This document shows positions 1 through 12,248 of a stretch of DNA of 48,546 bases, piece by piece. Where the stretch lies: the NCBI GenBank assembly GCA_027604005.1, contig JADGJT010000163.1:1-48546 (forward strand). Direction: 5' to 3'. A program made the translations under genes and the position numbers. This stretch comes from Dinochytrium kinnereticum (lineage: Eukaryota; Chytridiomycota; Chytridiomycetes; Chytridiales; Chytridiaceae). The notes beneath the pieces were generated by a model. It saw only the letters and a program-made list of their open reading frames with translations, did not search any database and was not told where the DNA came from. Position 1 is the stretch's first letter. Each line of letters begins with the position of its first letter.

Positions 1-175
1 TTAACTTTAACCTTAAACTAACCTACCCTTAATCCTAACCCTAACCTTAACCTTAACCCTAACCCTAACCTTAACTTTAGCCTTAGCCTTACCTTAACTT
101 TATCTCTAACCCTAACCCTAACCCTAAGGGAGGCCCTTGTAACCTTAACCTTAACCCTAACCTTAACCCTAACCA
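1..175. repeat. Degenerate telomeric repeat tract (CCCTAA/CCTTAA)
   Basis: The tract consists of CCCTAA units mixed with many variants (CCTTAA, CTTTAA, CCTTAG). An interruption of unrelated sequence lies at about 128-140. The C-rich strand reads 5' to 3' inward from the left end, which is the orientation expected for a chromosome terminus with TTAGGG telomeres. The variant-rich composition suggests proximal telomere or subtelomere rather than freshly synthesised telomere. Apparent open frames across it are by-products of the 6-bp period. Confidence 0.85.
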
Positions 176-177
176 CT

Positions 178-904
178 GTGCATGAACGAGACCAACGACC
201 AAGCACAACAAAAGAGAACAAAATGGTTCTGGTGTATTGCTGTGAAGAGCAACAGAGGCCAGAAGCAATGTTCCATGCGTTCTTTTCGTTTTTCCTCCAC
301 CTCCGTCGCGATGCAGGTACTAACACCCCCCCACACACACACCCTGCTCCGGTTGAACAAAAGAAAGAAAAGAAATGAAATCCCCCCATCCCAAATCTCA
401 GCAGCAGTGGATTGAGTCTACAACTTTGGCTTTACCGGAAACAAAAGGAAAGCTGACCCCTCATGCAACCCAACCCAAGCTTGGAAATGACGAGGTGACA
501 TCTTATTTCTATTAATCAAGTTAATGAAGATGGCTTGTCTTGGATGAGCGAGAAGGCCTGTCTTCGTGCTTTGACCTTTCCCCCTTCTTGGTCTCGACCG
601 CATTAGGGAAAAAAGTGCCAACCTGCGAATCTCACGTACTCTTCATATCTTGCATGATAGACCAATTGAATACTTTAAATATATTGTTTATTGAAAGAAA
701 TCTTAAGTCTGACAGAACCAATTCAAAGAAGAGACCAACCCCGCGTTAGCCGATGCAAGAGAGAAACCAATAAAGGTAAAGTAAAAGAAGAAAAGTACAA
801 ACTGTGTTAAAGGTGAAGTAAATGAAAAGTACAACAACAGTGTTGGAGAAACGCCAGTAGCGTGTTGGCGACATAACGTCTTTGCCGATTGAGGTCAGAT
901 TGAT
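178..904. other. Subtelomeric spacer without a recognised gene
   Basis: This is the sequence between the telomeric tract and the stop codon of the RGC gene. Several short open frames exist on both strands, but none has a recognisable domain, convincing splice sites or a homologous partner. The last part (about 760-904) would be the 3' UTR and terminator region of the minus-strand RGC gene. Confidence 0.6.
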
Positions 905-2866
905 CTAATTTTTCCCAAGAACCCAGAAAGTATTCATGGTACCCTTCCCCTTAATATTCATCGTCTCAGGCTCACTAATGCTAAAGTTCTTATCCTTGAT
1001 AAGCTTGAAGGTGTTTTCCGAGATATGAATTTTTCCTGGCTTTGAGGTGGACTCCATACGAGAGGCCGTGTTAACGGTGTCTCCTACAATGCACCAGTGA
1101 GGGTTTTGTTCTCCAAGGATACCAGCCGTGATCTTGCCAGAGTTTAGACCCACGCGAGTCTGAATCTTTTCTCCGTTGAGAGTTCTAAAGTTTTCGGCCA
1201 TTTTGATGACGTCTGATGAAAAGGATTTAAAAAAGAATTGATTAATAAAACTTCACATCGAATAGGAGAAGACATAAGAGAAAAAAGAATGTAAACCAAA
1301 AAAGCGTTGATCATACCAATCGCGAAGTTTGTCATTCTCTCGGCATGATCCCTCACACGGTCAGGAGCACCGCAAACACCAAGGAACGCATCTCCGATCG
1401 TCTCAACCTTGTAAACACCCCACCGCTTCGTCAAGACATCGTACTCTTGCCAAAGCTTATTGAGAGTAGCTAACATGTCTTTGGTCTGCAGCCATTATGT
1501 TAGAAATACGTTCATGTTCGTGTTGAAACTTACACTTGATTTGCTCGTCAAAGTCCCAAAGTTGGTAATATCTGAGAAGAAGACCGTGACAGATTCGAAT
1601 TCTTCAGCGCCAGTCGCCTTTCCACTCTTAAGTTGCTCGATCAATCTGCACAAATATGAATCTTGACCATGAACAAAGTAGCAATATGATACATGTAACA
1701 AAAAAGAAAAAAGAAGGAAAAAGAGACGTACCCTGGAGGAATCAACTTTTCCAGAAGCTTGTCGGCCTGAGCCATCTGCTGCTCGAGCTGGTCGTTCAAA
1801 GCCTCTATCTGACTGGCCTTTTGGTTTTGGGTTTCCTCAAGGGTGGCGTTGACGAGAATCAGGGTCAAAAATACTTTGGCAAAGATATCGGAGATGCAGA
1901 ACATAATTTCGCCGACCTCATAGGATACGATTTTGCTGTTAAAATTGTGTTAGTTATGCATGTACCTTCCGCTAGAATAAAGCCCGTTACATAAAAAAGA
2001 GCAACTAACCTTCTTTGAATGTACCAGGTGACAGTGAAGGAAATCCATGCACCAAGGGTAACAATCTGAGCAGATCGAAGAGACCTTGTATCCAAGCGGC
2101 ACTTTGTATCTCCCCTAATGGCCGAGTTGAACATTTCCATGATATTGTTTAGGCAGTGAATGAAAAAGCAAGAAGAAGCTGTTGCCAGTAACTCGCTGTA
2201 GGGCTGCTTTACCGCTGTCGCAACGAATCCAAGAATGAGAAGACTGTAGTCAGATGTGGCGGTCTCATCGGCCATATTCTCATTCTTGGTGATTTCGGAG
2301 ATAAGGTAGATTCTAGGATTGTCGATGGGTATTAGAAGAGAGAAACTAAATGCATGTCCCTCGAAACTTACAGAATAGGGCAAGTGGCAAGCCATTCCAT
2401 GTATCGGCTTGGGTCGACGGGGTGACCCACATAGTCCATATAGGTTGGAGATAACCGAAAGATCTGGATGATGTACGAGGACATCGCGATGGAGTTGACG
2501 GCGCAAAGGACTAAAGCCAGTGACTTTTTGTACCCAGTCTTAGAGGAAGAATAGGCAATGTACGAGTAAACTACTGCAATGCCGAACGCGGCGGCGGTGT
2601 AGGTGTACCAGTCATCAGTAACGCCACGATCGAACTTCTTGACACGATGGTTGTTGAAGACAACATGAATCATACCACCAACAGTGAATATGAACCACAC
2701 GGCAAAGTTGCGCCAGATGTAAAAGCTGGATCCAGCACTCTGCGTGTCCTTCTTCAACAGCCGAAGACGCTCCTGAACGGTCAATTCTGAGAAACTCAAT
2801 CAGTAAACCAGCAAAGACTGAAAGCAATTAAGATCATAACATCAACTTACTCCCGTCGAGAGACAT
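905..2866 (-). CDS. Rhodopsin-guanylyl cyclase (conventional RGC subunit)
   Basis: Light-sensor enzyme: a microbial-type rhodopsin fused to a class III guanylyl cyclase that makes cGMP. Exons complement(905..1212,1317..1485,1534..1645,1732..1935,2010..2312,2372..2786,2851..2866) give 508 residues with all frames closing. An extra N-terminal membrane helix lies at about 27-49, followed by a seven-helix rhodopsin. Helix C carries RYMEWLATCP with E136 as counterion and T140. Helix G has SDIFAK with D261 and the retinal Schiff-base Lys K265. A coiled-coil linker (about 275-310) ends in KLLEKLIPP. The cyclase keeps metal-binding D338 (FFSDITNF) and D382 (ETIGDAF), the guanine-selective E378 and C447 (HWCIVGD), and N454/R458 (NTASRME). 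All catalytic residues are present, so it should be active as a homodimer. The start gives a 16-nt first exon, the same size as in the divergent partner. Whether it equals published R. globosum RGC1 or RGC2 cannot be decided here. Confidence 0.95.
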
Positions 2867-3429
2867 AGTCGTTCCATCTTTGAAACTTAATCATCAGTGG
2901 CAGAATAAATCACAATGCACTTGCCTGTCGCGTTGGATACTTGGTTGTGAAGGCTAGATCCATGGCCGCAAGACTTACACCTCTTGTTTCCGGGTTGTAC
3001 TTCAAACTCTTTGCACTCGCATGAGCGGCAGGTGGTGTATTGAACTTCCATGATGGTGGTCGACTGAGAAATGAACTTTCAACGGAATTTGTTGGGACGA
3101 CTAAAACTGCAGTCGCAAGCCTTCCGATCACACAATCACATCTCCGGTGGACCTCTCATCACAGCCAGAGCGCAAACCCATTGTTGAGTGACTCATTATT
3201 ATCGTGTGCACTTGGCTAAGAACACCGAGCCCGGAATCCAGACGCGCCATTGTTCCATTTTTCAAAAAGTGTTCTGTGTTTCCGTTAACTGGATTCATTA
3301 TTCTCTTTACCATAATATAGTTGAGAAACAAAAACTTGGTCAACTTAAAACCCAAGGCTCCACCCTAAGCAACGATAGCAAGATCATCCTCCCGCTCGCC
3401 AGACTCAGTAGCGCTCTTGATCCCACGAA
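2867..3429. promoter_or_regulatory. Shared divergent promoter of the RGC/NeoR pair
   Basis: These 563 bp separate the two start codons of head-to-head paralogues that are probably subunits of one receptor, so both promoters and both 5' UTRs must lie here. A near-palindrome TGAGTGACTCA at 3185-3195 contains the AP-1/Gcn4-type core TGACTCA and is the most regulatory-looking element I see; its role is only inferred. A minus-strand open frame (2910-3131) crosses the region but does not join convincingly to the RGC reading frame. Confidence 0.6.
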
Positions 3430-5430
3430 ATGTCTTCCGAGAAAGGTGGGTGTAGACAAGGAGACAGGCTAGGTCTAACATCAGCGCGCTATCGCCCTGC
3501 AGCAAAGTCGGTCCGAGACAAGGTCGGAAAGTCCCACGATGATAGCTATGACTTGAAGCCTATGACGTTCCTGTACGTCAACTACAGCGTGTGGGTGTGC
3601 CTCACTCTGACCAATATCTACTTCAAGCTCTTTGGAGGCCTCAAGACAAAGAAGTTTGACCGTGGCGTGGCTGATAACTGGTACAGAGCGACCGCGTTTA
3701 CTTTTGCCATCGCCTGTGCTTTTGCATATCTCGGATATTTTGGAACAAATAGCCGCGGAAAGAAGAATGTTATATTTGGGATGTTTATGGTGTGCTCAGT
3801 TGTAGGCTTTACTTGGTTTCAGCAATCTCTCCGCGCTACCGTCACCTTGGTGGACCATGCTGGTAACCCCTTGGATGTCTCTAGATACATTGAATGGCTG
3901 CACGATATGCCAGCTCTGTGAGTATTCACGTCCTTATGCACATGTTGTTCTACGAATCGCCGCATTGTAATCTAAGACATCCTAAAACAGGTCATACATC
4001 ATTGGAAGAATCACCAGGGCTGACCCCAAGGAGACTTGGGGTGCCATATCCACCTCTTACTGGCTCACAATTCATGGGTTTTTGAGTGCTCTTGCTAGGC
4101 ATCCTTATCACGAACTGTTTGGGACCGTCTCTATGATCTACTTCATGTACACATGTGGAAACTTTGAAAGGATGTTCCAACCCGCTATTGACGGTGAAAC
4201 AGGTTCCAAGCTTGAGCCCGGGGTTCTTAGAAGCCTGAAGTACATCACGCTTGGATCATGGTGGGGAATTACGATTTTCTGGTACATGCAGAAAAGGCAA
4301 GCACTCTTTTCATTCAAACTTTATACTTCCCTTCCTTGGTATGATTTCTGGCTAACGAGAAAAAAAAAGCCACTTTGTCTCCTTTGCGGCCGGTGAAGCT
4401 CTCATCTGCCTTGGGGAGATTTTTGCCAAGATCGTCTTCATGCTTGTTATCGTCAATAACACAATGGAAGAAGCTCAGTCAGAAAAGGTTGCAATCGCCG
4501 AAAGCATCGCCACGGAGCTCGAAAAAGAAGTAGCTGATTCTGATAAACTTCTGGAAAAGATGATACCTCCAAAGTGAGAATTGGGCCGTGTTACTTCATA
4601 AAACCTTTAACACAGTTTTAAGCGTCTTGGAACAGCTTCGAAGTGGAAAGGCGACTGGCACGGAAGAATTCGGATGCGTCACAGTTTTTTTCTCCGATAT
4701 TGCTAACTTTACTGTTATCTCAAGCAGAACATCTGTAAGAGCTTTTTAACCTCTTTGTTCATCTATTCTAACGATTTTGCGAACAGACCCAGGACATGCT
4801 TGCCTCGTTGAATAAAATGTGGGTTGAATATGATGCTATCTCAAAGAGACATGGCATGTACAAGGTCGAGACCATCGGAGATGCGTTCCTTGGAGTCGTC
4901 GGGGCCCCAGACAGAGTGCCAGACCATGCGGAGCGGGCAGCAAACTTCTCCCTAGGTATTGAGCTATCCTCTCTTATTGGGACCGCAACCTCATTGCATT
5001 CTTTTCCTCTTTGAACCTCCCAACATTCCTTATCATACGTATAGAGGTTTCTGATGTCTCTTCCTGTTCTTTTTGTAGATATTATGGTAATGATCAAGGA
5101 CTTCAAGACGGTAACTGGAGAATCAATCCAAATTCGCGCTGGTCTTGCCTCTGGTCCTATCACAGGCGGAATCCTTGGAGAATCTAACCCTCATTGGTGC
5201 ATTGTTGGAGAAACAGTCAATATCGCATCAAAGATGGAGGCCACCTCCAAGCCTATGATGGTTCATATCAACGAACTCACCTGGGATTTGCTTAAGCCCT
5301 CTGGAAAATACACGTTTTCAGAAGCAGACCCCGTTCCACTCAAGGTAAGAAATACATCAGCCATCAATCCATCTCACTCGCTTCCCAGGGAAAGAACCTT
5401 AGGAGTTTCTTCATCACTGGACGAACCTAA
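3430..5430 (+). CDS. NeoR: NeoR-type near-infrared rhodopsin-guanylyl cyclase subunit
   Basis: Rhodopsin-guanylyl cyclase with the spectral-tuning residues of neorhodopsin. Exons 3430..3445,3503..3917,3991..4296,4370..4573,4623..4734,4787..4955,5079..5344,5389..5430 give 509 residues. Helix C reads RYIEWLHDMP (E136, D140) and helix G GEIFAK (E262, K266). The triple-acid counterion and these numbers match published NeoR as I recall it. The first intron (57 nt, a multiple of three) must be removed to obtain that numbering. A coiled coil precedes the cyclase, which keeps D339, E379, D383, C448 and N455, but has K459 where the transition-state Arg belongs, and E452 in place of Asp in the GDTVN motif. 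A homodimer is therefore expected to be weak or inactive, needing the RGC partner encoded head to head. The intron after 4296 has a GC donor. The last intron (5345-5388) has no counterpart in the partner gene. Confidence 0.95.
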
Positions 5431-6527
5431 ACTGGCATTTTTGGGAGGCTGATCGACTTTCTTTTCCGCTTTCTGTTGCAGCGATGCAGTTCCCTCTTTC
5501 ACTCATTCACTTTTTTTGCTTGAAGCCCCTGCCGTAGTTTAAGTTCTGCTTATCCCATATAGTTAAAATAAATACATGTTTTTTTTTATTAAAAACACTT
5601 ATGAAAAACACTGCAAGCCGCTGGATGCAATTGTCATAATTCTGACAATTCACCCAAACTCCGAATGGCGTCCCGCAATTCCCCAGCATTGGGACCCTCC
5701 CAGTGAAGCACCGCTGTCATCTCCGCAAGAAGGCAAGCAACAGCACACGTCTTGCAGAGCTTACAACTACCACAGCAGCTGTCGCTGGAGGTATGGCGGG
5801 CTGTGAGGAAAATCTACTGTCTCATCGTCAGGCAAAATAATAGGTTCTGTCACAGCTTTGTTGGGGCAGAGAAATGTGGGCAAACAATGCCTCTGCCGTC
5901 CAAACTACCCCGACGTGAAGATCTTTGTGTTTGTTTTCTTGAGCACTTATGCCGACATCAAAAGAACGTGGTTGAGGAGGGGGAAGGCGGTGAATTTATG
6001 GCATTAATGGGAGATAGCCATTGTTCTCAAATCGGTGGTATGGCGCATTTCGCCTCCTAAGATCTCTGCCAGCCACACGCAGCTTTGAAGGCAATCAGAA
6101 GGCTCTTTGTTGTGTTGTTTTGGGGGACGGAGCAAGAGGTGGGATCAACAATTCCTTGATTGAGCAGCAGCTTCTCGTTAAAGCAGACGAGCGAGGTCGC
6201 TGAGCTCTGGCTGACTTCGAAAAAGCGAGAAAAATCTGAGCAGCAGGCCGTAGATCCTGTGGAGTACGAAGCAGCCCAATGGGGGCAAAACAAAAACAAA
6301 GAAATGGCAAAAATCAAGGGAGATGAGCGCTGTTGGGAGGAGAAAAACATAGCAGCAGCAGCCAGCAACAATCTTGCTTCAACTCCGCATCCTCGACAGG
6401 GCATCGGCCACCTACCCGCATCGCAGGCACGCTGGGTTCCGCAACGGTGAAGGAAGGGCGAGACAGTCGCCTTCGCGACTCGGAGCCTTACGAGAGGCCC
6501 ACTGGCAGCTCGTCTTCCAAGCGACGC
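5431..6527. other. Intergenic region between NeoR and cyclin genes
   Basis: About 1.1 kb holding the NeoR 3' UTR and the upstream region and 5' leader of the cyclin gene. The cyclin reading frame is open upstream of its first ATG (back to about 6333 and beyond), so a 5' exon with an earlier start is possible. I see no other domain, RNA gene or repeat. Confidence 0.5.
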
Positions 6528-8706
6528 ATGTCGGAATCTTGTCTTCGAAGCACAAAGCGACAGGCTAACATGACCAGTGCCGGCGAGATAGCCTACATCC
6601 ATTCGGTGGAGAACGCGAAGATGCAGCAGCTTCCTATCCAGAGGTCGGCGGCCTCGCCGCTGACGAGCCTTGAATACTCACCGTTTGACCTGCCGTTCCT
6701 ATCGTCCCCATCAGACTATGGACCTTCACCAACATCAGACATTAACAGCTCGTACCGACCACAATTCAATCAGGCTCCAGCGCCCGTCCTGCAATATCAA
6801 CCCATCACACCGTTGTCACCTGAGTTCACACTGAACTCCTCGTTTAACATCACCAACAACTCCAACCCTCCACCACGAGTCACCTCTCTTCTCTTCACAG
6901 ACAACAGCAATCAAAAAATATTCACTCAAACATCCACACCTTCATATCACGCATCCTATCCCTCACTTCAAAGTAGTCACCTTGCGCCCGCCCCCATACC
7001 ACTTCGAACCAGCTCGTTGATCACTTTCCCAACACCTCGGGAAACAGCAGCTTCCGCCGCTGAGGCATCCTCCTATGCGAAAGCAGCTCAGATCGCTCAA
7101 GGGCCAACTTTGCCTCAGAAAAGATACTTCTCCCGCTTTCTAGCAAAGTTTGTGAACATGTGTCGCGGTGGACATCATCACCAAGGAGCACCGGGTTTCA
7201 GTTCGCCATCGATAGCAAAGTCACCATGCTGTCCGGCGGAGAAAGAGTTTGCAGAGTTTATCGGAACAGTGCTTAGCAGTACAGAAGTGGTAAGTTTTTC
7301 GCCTCTCATCCACCATTGTTTTCTTTCATGCCTGAGACCACATATGGGGGTATTTCTTAAAGACTTACTAATAATAATTTTCGTATCAGTCTCGAAGCAT
7401 TGCAATACTGGCCATGAACTTTATCTATCGAGTTTGTAGCATTAGATCTGTGGTCAACAATAAGAATTCGGAAAAAATGGATTTTATTATCGGACTCCTC
7501 TTGGCGAACAAGGTCCTAGATGACCAGTGAGTTTCATAATATTTTCCCCTATTTGTTTCATGACTTGTGTTTATTCTAATGATTCAATTCAATTAGTACG
7601 TTTACAAATCGGACTTGGAGTGATCTGTCTCGAATTGACATTAAAGATATTAATCAAGCTGAAGTAAGGCTTTACATTTTTATTTTTGTACGCTTTATAT
7701 GGACGTTTTTCATAGACATCATATTAATTTGTAATCTGTCTATTTTTATCCACATAAGGTTGAATATCTGTCTCTCCTTGATCATAAGATGGTTCTACAG
7801 CGTGAAGATTACGTAAATTGGGTCGATGATCTTCAAAACAGCTGGAAAATGATGCAGGAAGGGAGGATGCCTTCACTTTTTGATGCGCCCCATCAGTGGC
7901 TTCGAGGCAGCAAAACCTCACCTCATACCCTACCTATCGGTGAAGCGAATCAAATTCCACCGAGGTGGGTTAGCCAACCGATCCCGTACTACTCTGTTCC
8001 AGCGGAACAGCTCAGGCATCAAGAATCCTATGCTGAGTATATGGCCACGCAGTTTAGCCCGGCAGGCAGCTTCCCTCTCTCTTCTATGACCCAACAACCG
8101 CCGACCAGTTCCAATAGACGACACTCCTTCGATGCTGCGGTTTTAGAGCAACTGAGTGGCATTGGCGAGTTTAAGGGCCATACCTATGACGAGTCTTATA
8201 TGGCTTTCCAGTGGGGAACACCGATGACTCACTATAGCGATCCTGATGTTGAGTACCTTCAACACCCCGACCCCTCGCCGTTGCACGCGCCTTCTCACGC
8301 GCCTTTTCACACGCAATCGGTCTTCGCGTCCAATATTCCGTCCTCGACGCCTCTGCAACTTAACTCAGGACCGGCACAGACATTTTCCTATCACCATGGT
8401 AGTGGAGGTATGGCTAGTAGTATGGCCTTTGCGAATGGTGGGGTGCATTCACAACAGCACGGCCATTACACCTATAGACCTCATGAGAGCTCTGGCCAGT
8501 ACCGTCTCCCATCTATCTCGTCGTTCCAGTCGTCCAAGCCGCCCGTGTACCCCACGCAGATGATGCCTAGGTCATCCAGCGACATTCTTTCCGGCAACAC
8601 CCATCGCTATATTCTTGGAACATCGTTGTATTCAGTTCCGCCCACATCGGTAGCTTTCAACGGCTTCGCCCACCAACCAGCACATCTTGGAGGTCCGCTT
8701 CCATAG
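6528..8706 (+). CDS. Pcl/Clg1-type cyclin with long disordered flanks
   Basis: Probable regulatory subunit of a Pho85/CDK5-type kinase. Exons 6528..7289, 7390..7526, 7597..7663 and 7759..8706 give 637 residues. The cyclin box spans the three short-exon junctions (about residues 240-335): EFIGTVLSSTEV, then a helix with AILAMNFIYRV, then LLLANKVLDDHTFTNRTW and INQAEVEYLSLLDHKM. The 'LLAxKxLDDxTFTNxxW' block and the 'E(V/L)EFL' helix are typical of fungal Pcl-like cyclins. The first about 235 residues are Ser/Pro/Thr/Gln-rich, and the last about 280 are His/Ser/Pro-rich, both predicted disordered and likely phosphorylation targets. The start is the first ATG in frame (MSESCLRS); MTSAGE at 6570 is an alternative. 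The cyclin family is clear; the specific orthologue is not. Confidence 0.85.
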
Positions 8707-9384
8707 ATCGAGAATTCTTGCTGATCTGCTTTTTTTCGTATCCTAACTTATTGATGGCATAGAGCGCTAGACGCGATTAATTGATGAAATAAACATATTT
8801 TTGTTTTGCTTCTAATTTGCACATGTGGTAGTGGTCTTTACATCCCCGATCTCGGTTAGGATCTCTCGATCATATCTAACCTGTCAGCCATTATGATTTC
8901 GAATGGCACTCACCGCTTTTTTTTCTCTCGTCCTGATCGATAAAAATAGTGACGGAACGTTATTTTATGCAAGAACTTGTGATAGTGCCAGCGCCTGTAG
9001 GGTCAAAAACTGGACTCATGGTCTGCTTAAGGTATGGTTCCTATTGTTTGTTTGTTTTTTAACGACTGCCTCAAAGATATAATGTTAATATGGGATACAT
9101 AGTCATAGTATCTGCGATGCATTTCAGCGTATCTTCCCAAAATAGATGACTCTCCAATGTCGATGAACACTGCCAATCATATATGGCAGAAGATTATGAA
9201 CCCAATCATCCAACTCGCAAAGCTCGCACAATCGCTTCCTCTTTAGCAGAGCGAATAGGGTCTAAAACATGGTTTAGACGATCCCTGGAGCTGCATAACT
9301 ACTGAGGGTGCAACTTCGACAAGGATACCAACAAGCGTCCCCTGGACGACAACGCGTTTGGTAGCCTGACCTCCTTGGAAAGCC
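8707..9384. other. Intergenic region, cyclin to kinase
   Basis: 678 bp containing the cyclin 3' UTR and the promoter of the Kin1-like kinase. No open frame here has a recognisable domain, and I see no RNA gene or repeat beyond short A/T runs. Confidence 0.5.
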
Positions 9385-11841
<2,457 letters not shown>

Positions 11842-12248
11842 GGTTGCGGGAACGTCTTTTGCCTTAAAGGGCCCCCGCCAACCTCCCCCACTCGACCAGC
11901 GTTTCCGTTTTTGATACTTCTGATGTTCTTTGATACCCAATTAATAAATTGAGCGTAGACGATATTTTAAGCCAAATAGGCTTGCGTTGTTTGGTGTAGA
12001 TTTATCACAATGGGGCTTCTCATACTCATACACCGACCATGGAGGGGTTAAAAAAAAAAAAAAAAAAAGTGTACGGCAAAGTACAACAAAAAAAACAAAC
12101 AAACATCGAAGTAATGCATAGTTTGCAATCAAATTACTAGCCAGAAGAGGGAACGGACCAAATTACTAGGAGCAACCCAGCGACGGCATCGTGAAGGTAC
12201 ATTTCGTTCATGCTGATTTTTAAATTGCTGCAATAACTCATAAGAAGG
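11842..12248. other. Intergenic region with poly-A run
   Basis: 407 bp with the kinase 3' UTR, an A-run at about 12051-12068 and the upstream region of the acidic protein gene. No gene-like signal seen. Confidence 0.5.

Noticed and set aside
18..389. A minus-strand open frame across the left end with Val/Lys/Leu/Arg repeats.
   Set aside because: It is the translation of the 6-bp telomeric repeat on one strand and has no domain.
2910..3131. A possible upstream exon of the RGC gene with a GC donor (CAG|GCAAGT).
   Set aside because: The 16-nt first exon starting MSLDG matches the partner gene's 16-nt first exon exactly in size and phase, so the extra exon is not needed.
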